The position numbers were made by a program, and so were the translations under genes. The notes beneath the pieces are model-generated. The model saw only the letters and a list, made by a program, of their open reading frames with translations. It ran no database searches and had not been told where the DNA came from. Of a stretch of DNA of 7,047 nucleotides, positions 1 to 5,574 are shown piece by piece. The DNA comes from Actinomycetales bacterium (lineage in GTDB: Bacteria > Actinomycetota > Actinomycetes > Actinomycetales > Microbacteriaceae). Positions within the stretch are counted from its first letter, which is position 1. Each line of letters begins with the position of its first letter. The stretch is taken from contig JAATFJ010000285.1 in NCBI GenBank assembly GCA_015655255.1, positions 1 through 7,047 on the forward strand, written 5' to 3'.

Positions 1-25
1 GAGCCGCTCCCGCAGGCGCCGCGAG

Positions 26-538
26 TCAGCCGCCCAGCGACGTGAAGCCGGAGCGATGCCACACGAGCGGGTTGTGCTCGAAGCGGAAGTCGAGCTTGAG
101 CACGCGGAGCACGACGATGTCGTGGTCCCCCGCGGGGTAGACGTGCTCGATGCGGCATTCGAGCCACACGGGCGCCCCGTCGAACAGGATCGATCCGGTG
201 ACCGTCGCGGACGTCTGCACGCCCGCGAAGCGGCGAGCGGGGTCCTTGTCCGCCAGCTGGCGCGTGACCGGCGCGTGGGCGTCTCCGAGCACGGAGATAC
301 CCAGCGTCGCCGCTGTCGAGAGCCGAGGCCAGGTCGTCGAGGAGTGCTGCACGGCGCACATCACGAGGGGCGGGTCCTGCGACACCCCAACGGTGAAAGA
401 GGAGGCGATGAGCACGGTGGGCTCCTCCTCGACGATCGCGGCGATCGCGGCGACACCGCTGGGGAATCCGGAGAACGCGCGGCGGAGCTCCGTGGGGTCG
501 ATGCCCTCCTTGTCCTGGAGGGCGAATTCGGTGTTCAT
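26..538 (-). CDS. Flavin reductase (RutF/HpaC-type), partner of the two upstream flavin monooxygenases
   Basis: 170-aa single-domain protein of the flavin reductase-like FMN-binding family (PF01613 type). Such enzymes reduce free FMN with NAD(P)H and pass FMNH2 to a partner oxygenase in the cytoplasm. Visible family marks are the N-terminal FPSGVAAI segment (residues 25-32), the ASSFTVGVSQDPPLVM stretch (45-60) that normally lines the flavin site, the GDHDIVVLRV motif (137-146) and the closing PLVWHRSGF (157-165). It resembles E. coli RutF in length and layout. The ATG at 538 was chosen because an AGAAAGG ribosome-binding site (548-554) sits 9 nt upstream; the reading frame stays open far upstream, but that part lies opposite the RutA-like gene and is a shadow. 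It is the last gene of the operon, 29 nt after the RutA-like stop. Whether it prefers NADH or NADPH cannot be told from the sequence. Confidence 0.93.
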   Translation of the reverse strand: MNTEFALQDKEGIDPTELRRAFSGFPSGVAAIAAIVEEEPTVLIASSFTVGVSQDPPLVMCAVQHSSTTWPRLSTAATLGISVLGDAHAPVTRQLADKDPARRFAGVQTSATVTGSILFDGAPVWLECRIEHVYPAGDHDIVVLRVLKLDFRFEHNPLVWHRSGFTSLGG

Positions 539-567
539 GGTCTTCGGCCTTTCTGGTCGAGGCGATG

Positions 568-1659
568 TCAGGGACGCCCAGCGTCCACGAGGGGGATGAC
601 GCGGCGCCCGAAGGCCTCGACGTCGGTCGTGAAGTCGGGGAAGGAGACGACGGCGCGCCCCACCCCCGCGTCGTGCTGCACGGCGCGGAAGAAGGCGGCG
701 ATGCGCTCGTAGGATCCGACGACGTGCGGGTGGAAGAGGGCGGGGTGATAGACGACCTGCGCGGGCTCGTCCACGCTCGCGTACTCGATCCGCGGGATGT
801 CCAGGGTCAGCCCTCGGAAGCGGTTGCCCGCCGAGCTGCCGTCGGTGAGTCCGGCGCGCACGAGACCCTGTGCGGATTCGTAGTCGACGTGGCGGCAGAT
901 CTCCTCGAAGTACGCGATCGCCTCCTCGTCGGTCTCCGCGGCGATGACGCCGTAGAGCGCCGCGCTGTCGACGGACCGCCCGGTCTCTTTGCAGGCGGCG
1001 ACGAGGCCCTGCCTCGCCGTCGTGATCGTCGCCAGGTCTCCCTGCACGAAGTTGAAGTCGGCCAGGTCGGCGGCGATCGCAAGCGATCTGCCCGACTGCC
1101 CGGGGACGACGAGCTTCACCCCGTGCCGGGGGACCGGCTGGACGAGGCAATCGTCGAGGGCGTAGTAGTCGCTCTTCCTGTCGGATCTGCCCGTCGCCCA
1201 CAGCTCACGCAGGACGGAGATGTACTCGCGGCTGTAGTCGTAGCGGGTCTGCAGGTATCCCTCCGGCCACAGCCCCATCTGGGTGTACTCCGCCTCGTTC
1301 CAGCCGGCGACGATGTTGAGCACGAAGCGCCCTTCGCTCGCGTCGTCGTACGTCGCCGCGAGCCGCGCGGCCATGGCCGGATGCAGGGTCGGAACGGCCA
1401 CCGATCCCCAGAGCTCCAGTGTGCGGGTCTCGGCGATGAGGGAGCCGATGAGCCCCATAGGGTCGAGGGCGTAGTCCCAGAACCCGTCGCCGTCGCCGTA
1501 CCCGCGGAACTTGGTCATCGCGAGCAGGAAACGGTAGCCGTTCTGCTCAGCGGCGGCAGCGACGGCGCGGTTCATCGCGACGCTCGGGGTGAACGAGGGG
1601 GTGGCGGTGGAGAGGATGTAGCCGTTGTCTGTCGTGGGCAGGAAGATGCCGAAGTCCAT
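568..1659 (-). CDS. RutA-like LLM-class flavin-dependent monooxygenase
   Basis: 363-aa luciferase-like (TIM-barrel) monooxygenase, the length of RutA, which opens the uracil ring with FMNH2 and O2. From recalled family sequence it lines up with E. coli RutA almost without gaps. Residues known to bind FMN in RutA have counterparts here: Lys50 in MTKFRG, Asn115 in LNIVAGW, Glu124 in EAEYTQMG, Arg139-Tyr140 in TRYDY and Ser189 in PGQSG. The TLHPAMAARLAATYDD segment (91-106) keeps the Thr of the RutA oxygen pocket. The ATG at 1659 has AGGAG (1665-1669) 5 nt upstream. It follows the NtaA/DszA-like gene by 30 nt and precedes the flavin reductase by 29 nt, so it is the middle gene of one transcript. 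No rutB, rutC, rutD or rutG homologue is visible, so pyrimidine breakdown is not established; another heterocycle or an organosulfur substrate is equally possible. Confidence 0.93.
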   Translation of the reverse strand: MDFGIFLPTTDNGYILSTATPSFTPSVAMNRAVAAAAEQNGYRFLLAMTKFRGYGDGDGFWDYALDPMGLIGSLIAETRTLELWGSVAVPTLHPAMAARLAATYDDASEGRFVLNIVAGWNEAEYTQMGLWPEGYLQTRYDYSREYISVLRELWATGRSDRKSDYYALDDCLVQPVPRHGVKLVVPGQSGRSLAIAADLADFNFVQGDLATITTARQGLVAACKETGRSVDSAALYGVIAAETDEEAIAYFEEICRHVDYESAQGLVRAGLTDGSSAGNRFRGLTLDIPRIEYASVDEPAQVVYHPALFHPHVVGSYERIAAFFRAVQHDAGVGRAVVSFPDFTTDVEAFGRRVIPLVDAGRP

Positions 1660-1689
1660 GAGTGCTCCTGTGTGAGGGGGAGAGGGTGA

Positions 1690-3012
1690 TCAGTGGAAGG
1701 TCTCGACGCCGAGGTTCTCGCGCAGCGAGGAGCCCGTGTACTCGGTGCGGAAGACGCCGCGGCGCTGGAGTTCGGGCACGACGTGCTGCGTGAAGCCCTC
1801 GACCCCCGTGGGGAAATGGGTGGCGACCGCGAGGAATCCGTCGCATGCGTCGCCTTCGAGCCAGCTCTGCATGGTGTCGGCGATCGTCGCCGGGGCCCCC
1901 ACCATCTTGAGGTAGCTCCCCTCGGCGAAGTAGCGCGCCGTCTCCAGGATGGAGAGGCCGTTGCGCCGGGAGACGTCGATGATCGCCTGCCGGTGTGACT
2001 GACCCGCATTGCTCGCCGGGAGCTCCGGGACGGGGCCGTCGAGGTCGTAGTCGCGGAAGTCGAAACCGCCGGAGAGCGCCATGAGGTCGGCGACCGCGAG
2101 CTCCGGGGGGATGAGGCTACGCATGCGCGTCTGCAGGGCTCGGGCCTCCTCGTCGGTGTCGGCGACGATGGGCGTCATCCCGACGAGAATCTTGATCTTG
2201 TCGGGGTCGCGACCGAACGCGGCGGTGCGGGCGCGGATGTCGTCGCGGAACGCGCGGGCCTCGTCGATGTCGGACTGCAGCGTGAAGACGACGTCCGCGG
2301 TGCGGGCGGCGAGCGCCCTCCCCGGTTCGGAGGAACCGGCCTGGAAGATCACGGGACGCCCCTGGGGGCTGCGCCCCATCGGCAGCGGTCCGCGCACCGT
2401 GAAGAACCGCCCTTCGTGCCGGAGGAAGTGCATCTTGTCGACGTCGAAGTAGCTGCCGCTCTCCTTGTCGCGCGTGATCGCCCCCTCCTCCCAGGAGTCC
2501 CAGAGGCCCGTGACGACGTCGACGAACTCCTCGGCCCGCTCATAGCGGAGATCATGCTCGACGTGCTGGTCGAGTCCGAAGTTCTGTGCCTCCGCCTGGT
2601 TGAAGCTCGTGACGAGGTTCCAGCCCGCTCTGCCGCCCGAGATGAAGTCGATCGAGGCGAATTTGCGCGCGAGGTTGTACGGCTCGTTGAAGGTCGCGGT
2701 CGAGGTCGCCGCGAGTCCGAGATGCGTCGTGCGCATGGCGAGGGCGGGGAGCACCACGGTCGGGTCGAAGTGGATCGATCGCGGGTTCGCGGCGCCGTAG
2801 GTATCACCGGCCATGATCTCGTTGCTGCGGCGCACGGCCGCCTGGTCCTCGAAGAAGATGGCGTCGAGCTTGGCCTCCTCGGCCAGCTCTGCGGCGCGCA
2901 CGTAGTGCTCGATGTTCACGTCCAGCTCCGGGATCGCATCGGGCAGTCGCCACGCGCCCATGTGGTAGCCGGGGAAGAGGAAGAGGGCGAGACGGAGTTG
3001 CTTCTGGGTCAT
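1690..3012 (-). CDS. NtaA/SnaA/DszA-family FMNH2-dependent monooxygenase
   Basis: 440-aa LLM monooxygenase of the nitrilotriacetate / pristinamycin / dibenzothiophene-sulfone monooxygenase family (TIGR03860 type), normally 430-460 aa, so it is full length. Family signatures are visible in order: FPGYHMGAWR (13-22), FFEDQAA (53-59), the TSTATFNEPYNLARKFAS block (103-120) followed by SGGRAGWNLVTS (125-136), DLRYERAEEF (154-163), PVIFQAGSSEPGR (220-232) and a C-terminal VVPELQRRGVFRTEY segment (411-425). The ATG at 3012 has an AAAGGAC ribosome-binding site 9 nt upstream. It is the first full gene of a leftward operon with a RutA-like oxygenase and a flavin reductase, which would supply FMNH2. 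Known relatives cleave C-N, C-S or C-halogen bonds (NtaA, DszA, HcbA1); the substrate here is not predictable. Annotation pipelines often call such proteins 'nitrilotriacetate monooxygenase', which would be an over-call. Confidence 0.94.
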   Translation of the reverse strand: MTQKQLRLALFLFPGYHMGAWRLPDAIPELDVNIEHYVRAAELAEEAKLDAIFFEDQAAVRRSNEIMAGDTYGAANPRSIHFDPTVVLPALAMRTTHLGLAATSTATFNEPYNLARKFASIDFISGGRAGWNLVTSFNQAEAQNFGLDQHVEHDLRYERAEEFVDVVTGLWDSWEEGAITRDKESGSYFDVDKMHFLRHEGRFFTVRGPLPMGRSPQGRPVIFQAGSSEPGRALAARTADVVFTLQSDIDEARAFRDDIRARTAAFGRDPDKIKILVGMTPIVADTDEEARALQTRMRSLIPPELAVADLMALSGGFDFRDYDLDGPVPELPASNAGQSHRQAIIDVSRRNGLSILETARYFAEGSYLKMVGAPATIADTMQSWLEGDACDGFLAVATHFPTGVEGFTQHVVPELQRRGVFRTEYTGSSLRENLGVETFH

Positions 3013-3402
3013 GAGGGAGGGTCCTTTTCGTTTCGGAGGATATGCGCGGGTACGACGAGCGGACCCGTGTGCGCGAGGTCGGCGATGTCGCCGGATCCGG
3101 CCGGGACACAGATCGGGACGCGCTCAGCAGCGGAGCGGGCGCGCGCCGGGGAGTGCCCCCGTCATCGGGCCGGTGAGGCGCAGCCTGTGCACGACGCGAG
3201 GCGGAGAGGACACGTCTCGGCGAACCGGGGGCTGCGCGGTGACGACGGCGAGGACACGAGCGGTCCCAGGCGGTCGACGGGGATCAGTGCTGTGGGTATC
3301 CGTGGGCGAAGGAGCCGGGGTTCCATCCGGAGGGGAGGACGGGCGAGGCGTAGTCCATCGCGGTTCCTTCCCTCATCCGGATCATCGACCTATTGGAAAT
3401 CG
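3013..3402 (-). other. Long 5' leader of the flavin-monooxygenase operon
   Basis: About 390 bases with no recognisable full-length gene; reading frames crossing it look random (Arg/Pro/Ser-rich). It holds the candidate 24-aa ORF (3284-3358), a short CGGGG/CCCCG hairpin with a 5-nt loop (3147-3161) and a CCGGATCCGG palindrome (3091-3100). There is no obvious U-tract terminator and no riboswitch class I recognise. Its length is unusual for an actinobacterial operon in a window where the other promoters look leaderless. Confidence 0.4.
3284..3358 (-). CDS. Candidate 24-aa leader peptide upstream of the flavin-monooxygenase operon
   Basis: A 24-codon ORF starting MDYASPVLPSGWNPG and ending GYPQH. 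Its ATG at 3358 is preceded by GGAAGGA (3365-3371) at an ideal 6-nt spacing, a stronger ribosome-binding site than those of the three operon genes. It begins about 38 nt after the predicted transcription start and ends 271 nt before the first oxygenase gene. It shows no poly-cysteine run and no RHVDL-type motif of known actinobacterial sulfur leader peptides. I do not recognise the peptide. It could be a regulatory leader ORF, a small functional protein, the remnant of a decayed first gene, or chance. In-frame ATGs also exist further upstream (3373 and 3382 region), but without comparable ribosome-binding sites. Confidence 0.35.
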   Translation of the reverse strand: MDYASPVLPSGWNPGSFAHGYPQH

Positions 3403-3431
3403 AAACTATCCGCGTCCTGTTTCGCCGTCAT
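3403..3431 (-). promoter_or_regulatory. Predicted promoter of the flavin-monooxygenase operon
   Basis: Read on the minus strand, an ATGACG -35-like box (3426-3431, matching the TGAC core) is separated by exactly 17 bp (3409-3425) from a TAGTTT -10 box (3403-3408). Transcription would start near 3396, giving a 5' leader of about 385 nt before the first oxygenase ATG. This is pattern matching only; no other -35/-10 pair with good spacing was noticed closer to the gene. Confidence 0.45.
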
Positions 3432-3441
3432 TACACGGCGA
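3422..3441. promoter_or_regulatory. Operator-like 20-bp dyad overlapping the operon -35 box
   Basis: Perfect 7-bp inverted arms TCGCCGT (3422-3428) and ACGGCGA (3435-3441) flank a 6-bp spacer CATTAC. The dyad covers the predicted -35 of the leftward operon and lies about 45 bp upstream of the divergent -10 box at 3487. The size and symmetry fit a binding site for a dimeric helix-turn-helix repressor, and no regulator gene is visible in the window. A transcript hairpin is less likely to matter because the site lies upstream of the predicted start. Confidence 0.45.
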
Positions 3442-3486
3442 TGAAGGACCGGAGTCGATCGCCCGGATCCGCCCGGTGCCCGCGAG

Positions 3487-3492
3487 TAGGCT
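3487..3492 (+). promoter_or_regulatory. -10 box for a leaderless transcript of the DUF4166 gene
   Basis: TAGGCT matches the actinobacterial TANNNT -10 pattern and is followed by 7 nt (GGGCGAT) directly before the ATG at 3500, so transcription would start at or next to the A of the start codon. The absence of a Shine-Dalgarno in front of this ATG agrees with a leaderless mRNA. No convincing -35 hexamer was seen. Confidence 0.55.
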
Positions 3493-3499
3493 GGGCGAT

Positions 3500-4120
3500 A
3501 TGCGCCACCTCCCGCAGTCCCCCTATACGCGTGCCCTGGGGGAACGTCGGTGGCAGCTGCAACCGGTGCTGCGCGAGTACTTCGCTCCACTTCCGGAGGG
3601 ACACGTCGGCATCGGCGAAGGGACCTTCGCGGCGATCGAGTGCCGGCGGGCCTGGCTGCGTCGCTTCCTCAGCCCCCTGCAGCGCCGCGGCGTGCTCTTC
3701 GCGGGCTGGGAGGAGGACGTCGCTTTCCGCGTCGTAAACCGCACGGTGGCTGGGCGGGCGATCGGCGAGCGCGAAGTGTTCGTGGGCGGCGGATCGTGGA
3801 CGATGCACGACGCGGTCGCGCTGTCGCTGCACGGGAGCCTCGTCGACGAGGTCGGAGAGCCGTCGACCATCGCCGTGCGATTGGAGCCGGAGGTCTCGGA
3901 CGGTGCGCTCACGCTGACGAGCCAGGCGGTCGGCCTGCGCTTCCTCGGCCTCCGGATCCGCATCCCGCGGTTCCTCTCCCCGCGGCTCCGGCTGCGGGAG
4001 AGCTTCGATCCCGATGCCGGTCGTCAGCACGTCGAAGTGACCGTCGACGTGCCCTTCCTCGGCCGGGTGAACGAGTACCGCGGCGACTTCGTCTACCGCG
4101 TCGAGCCGGAGACGCCGTGA
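3500..4120 (+). CDS. DUF4166 domain-containing protein
   Basis: 206-aa soluble protein spanning one DUF4166 domain; the family has no established function. It shows the expected blocks: YTRALGERRWQLQPVLREYF (9-28), HVGIGEGTF (35-43), the GVLFAGWEEDVAFRVVN strand (64-80), FVGGGSWTMHDAVAL (94-108) and a C-terminal FLGRVNEYRGDFVYRVEP (186-203). There is no signal peptide or membrane segment. The ATG at 3500 was chosen because the family homology starts there and a -10 box lies 7 nt upstream; the frame is open much further upstream, but that stretch is low-complexity Arg/Gly-rich and not convincing. Its TGA overlaps the GTG of the following epimerase in a GTGA motif (4117-4120), implying translational coupling and a shared task. 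DUF4166 modules also occur next to or fused with NAD(P)-binding Rossmann proteins, which supports that link. Confidence 0.9.
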   Translation: MRHLPQSPYTRALGERRWQLQPVLREYFAPLPEGHVGIGEGTFAAIECRRAWLRRFLSPLQRRGVLFAGWEEDVAFRVVNRTVAGRAIGEREVFVGGGSWTMHDAVALSLHGSLVDEVGEPSTIAVRLEPEVSDGALTLTSQAVGLRFLGLRIRIPRFLSPRLRLRESFDPDAGRQHVEVTVDVPFLGRVNEYRGDFVYRVEPETP

Positions 4121-5070
4121 GCCGCGTCGTCCTCGGCGGTTCCTCCGGCTTCATGGGCCGGTATCTGCAGGAGCGTTTCCGCGAGCGCGGTCGCGAGGTC
4201 GTCACCGTCTCCCGCCGGGACGCCGATCTCCGCTGGGACGATCGGGCGGGCATCGATGCCGCGGTGGACGGCGCTGCCCTCGTGGTGGGGCTCGCAGGCA
4301 AGAGCGTCAACTGCCGGTACACGCCGGAGAACCGCGAGGAGATCTTCCGTTCCCGCCGGGTGACGACGGCTGCGCTCCGCGGTGCGATCTCCCGCGCGGA
4401 TGCGCCGCCGACGCTGTGGGTGAACTCCTCCACGGCGACGATCTACCGGCACGCGGAGGACCGTCCCATGACGGAGGCCGGGGGCGAACTCGGCTCCGGA
4501 TTCTCCGTGGAGGTCGCGAAGGCCTGGGAGGAGGAGCTGTTCGCGGAGGAGCTCCCCCGGACGCGGCGCGTGGCGTTGCGCAGCGCCATCGTCCTCGGTC
4601 ACGGCGGGGTGCTCGGACCGTTGAGGGGCCTCGCTCGGCTCGGACTCGGCGGCGCGCAGCACGACGGCCGCTGGCCAGTGAGCGCACGGAGGCGGGCGGC
4701 GGGGACGGGGCATCTCCCCGGCGCGCGCCGCGGAACGCAGCGCTTCAGCTGGATCCACATCGAAGACGTGGCGCGCATCATCGATTTCCTGGAGCTCTCG
4801 CCGAGCATCGCGGGTGCGGTGAACGCCGCCTCACCGAATCCGGTCGATAACCGCACCTTCATGGCGACCGTGCGGCGCGTACTCGGCGTGCCCTTCGGCC
4901 CGCCGCTGCCGCGCTGGACGCTAGAGCTCGGCGCGATGGGCATCCGCACGGAAACGGAGCTCATCCTTAAGAGCCGCTGGGTGCTGCCGGAGAGGCTCGT
5001 CGCCGCGGGGTTCACATTCCGCTTCCCCACTCTCGACGACGCGCTCCGCGAGTCCTTCGCCCCGTTCTGA
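4117..5070 (+). CDS. TIGR01777-family NAD(P)-dependent epimerase (SDR superfamily, YfcH-like)
   Basis: 317-aa protein with an N-terminal Rossmann fold and a C-terminal DUF1731 segment. The nucleotide-binding motif is GGSSGFMG (residues 7-14). Further family marks are AGKSVNCRYTPENREEIFRS (60-79), WVNSSTATIYRHAEDRPMTE (101-120), VALRSAIVLGHGGVLGPL (152-169), FSWIHIEDVARII (210-222) and the DUF1731 signature SRWVLPERLVAAGFTFRFP (286-304). The canonical SDR YxxxK pair is not evident; the stretch where it would lie reads VEVAKAWEEE, as is usual in this family, so catalysis is uncertain. Residues about 181-209 form an Arg/Gly-rich insertion relative to E. coli YfcH, which explains the extra length. 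The GTG start overlaps the upstream DUF4166 stop. Substrates of the family are unknown; relatives include the plant plastid-division protein GC1/SulA and cell-division-inhibitor annotations that should not be taken literally. Confidence 0.93.
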   Translation: MSRVVLGGSSGFMGRYLQERFRERGREVVTVSRRDADLRWDDRAGIDAAVDGAALVVGLAGKSVNCRYTPENREEIFRSRRVTTAALRGAISRADAPPTLWVNSSTATIYRHAEDRPMTEAGGELGSGFSVEVAKAWEEELFAEELPRTRRVALRSAIVLGHGGVLGPLRGLARLGLGGAQHDGRWPVSARRRAAGTGHLPGARRGTQRFSWIHIEDVARIIDFLELSPSIAGAVNAASPNPVDNRTFMATVRRVLGVPFGPPLPRWTLELGAMGIRTETELILKSRWVLPERLVAAGFTFRFPTLDDALRESFAPF

Positions 5071-5080
5071 GCCCCGCGCG

Positions 5081-5126
5081 CTTCCCCCGTCTCCCGCGTC
5101 CCCCTCTCCTCGTTGCCTCGTTTTTT
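5081..5126 (+). terminator. C-rich, G-poor tract ending in T6 after the epimerase gene
   Basis: Eleven nt after the epimerase stop the plus strand becomes an almost pure pyrimidine run with few G residues and ends in six T (5121-5126). No stable hairpin precedes the T run, so a classic intrinsic terminator is not supported; C-rich, G-poor RNA is what Rho prefers. The gene converges with the PLDc_N gene across a 112-bp gap, where termination would be expected. Confidence 0.25.
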
Positions 5127-5182
5127 ACCTCATCGCCGCCGGAAGCGACAAACCGGGGCACACGACGGTGCGGGATGCGTGG

Positions 5183-5548
5183 TCAGGGCTCGCCGTTCTC
5201 CTTCTTGCGCTTGGCGATCTCCTCGCGCAGCCGCCACTCCTCGATCTCGCGGTCGAGGTCGGCGATCTGCTGCTCGGTGGTGCGGGTGTCAGCGGCGGGG
5301 AGCCGGATGGTCTCGGTGAGCGGAGCGGCTGCCGCACGCCGGTGCGGGCGCGGAAGGGGAACCCCGCCGTCGCCGAAGTCGCGTCCGACGGTGAACCAGA
5401 GGATGCTGCCGAGGAGCGGCAGCAAGAGGACGAGGATGATCCAGACCATCTTCGGCAGGTGCCTCACCTGCCGGCTCTCGCGCGTGATGATATCGACGAG
5501 GGCGCCGACCATCAGCAGAATAACGAGCACGGAGAAGAGGAACGGCAT
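5183..5548 (-). CDS. PLDc_N-domain small membrane protein
   Basis: 121-aa protein with two predicted transmembrane helices (about residues 3-21 and 34-54) forming the phospholipase D-nuclease N-terminal-like domain (PF13396 type); the diagnostic second helix reads LPKMVWIILVLLLPLLGSIL (31-50) followed by WFTVGR. No HKD catalytic motif is present, so it is not a phospholipase; in larger proteins this domain is a membrane anchor. The tail (about 90-117) is charged and heptad-like (EQQIADLDREIEEWRLREEI), suggesting a short coiled coil and possibly self-association or a cytosolic partner. The ATG at 5548 is preceded by a TACCCT -10 box and a 6-nt gap and has no Shine-Dalgarno, so it looks leaderless. 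It diverges from the GNAT gene with only 26 bp between the starts. Function unknown. Confidence 0.9.
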   Translation of the reverse strand: MPFLFSVLVILLMVGALVDIITRESRQVRHLPKMVWIILVLLLPLLGSILWFTVGRDFGDGGVPLPRPHRRAAAAPLTETIRLPAADTRTTEQQIADLDREIEEWRLREEIAKRKKENGEP

Positions 5549-5554
5549 GTTTTC

Positions 5555-5560
5555 AGGGTA
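5555..5560 (-). promoter_or_regulatory. -10 box for a leaderless transcript of the PLDc_N gene
   Basis: On the minus strand TACCCT fits TANNNT and is followed by GAAAAC and then the ATG at 5548, placing transcription start on the start codon. The -35 region would fall inside the first codons of the divergent GNAT gene and matches the consensus poorly. Confidence 0.5.
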
Positions 5561-5574
5561 GACGACGCGGGTGC

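Noticed and set aside
539..1201. Upstream extension of the flavin reductase reading frame (391 aa in total)
   Set aside because: The extension is Arg/Pro/Gly-rich, lies opposite the RutA-like gene, and homology plus a ribosome-binding site place the start at 538.
565..1689. Long plus-strand open frame opposite the RutA-like gene
   Set aside because: Low-complexity Val/Asp/Gly-rich translation with no domain; a codon-bias shadow of a clear minus-strand gene.
3127..3165. 13-codon minus-strand ORF ending in a Cys codon as a cysteine attenuator
   Set aside because: No ribosome-binding site, only one terminal Cys and no conserved leader-peptide motif.
3391..3410. CTATTGGAAATCGAAACTAT as a second palindromic operator
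   Set aside because: Symmetry is too imperfect; only the outer bases match.
2416..3444. Plus-strand open frame over the start of the DszA/NtaA-like gene and its leader
   Set aside because: No recognisable protein features and mostly antisense to a well-supported gene.
3011..3499. N-terminal extension of the DUF4166 protein to an ATG at 3011
   Set aside because: The extension is Arg/Gly/Ser-rich without family similarity, and a good -10 box sits directly before the ATG at 3500.
5131..5150. Intrinsic terminator for the PLDc_N gene on the minus strand
   Set aside because: The possible stem is only about 5 bp with a wobble pair and is followed by A residues instead of U.
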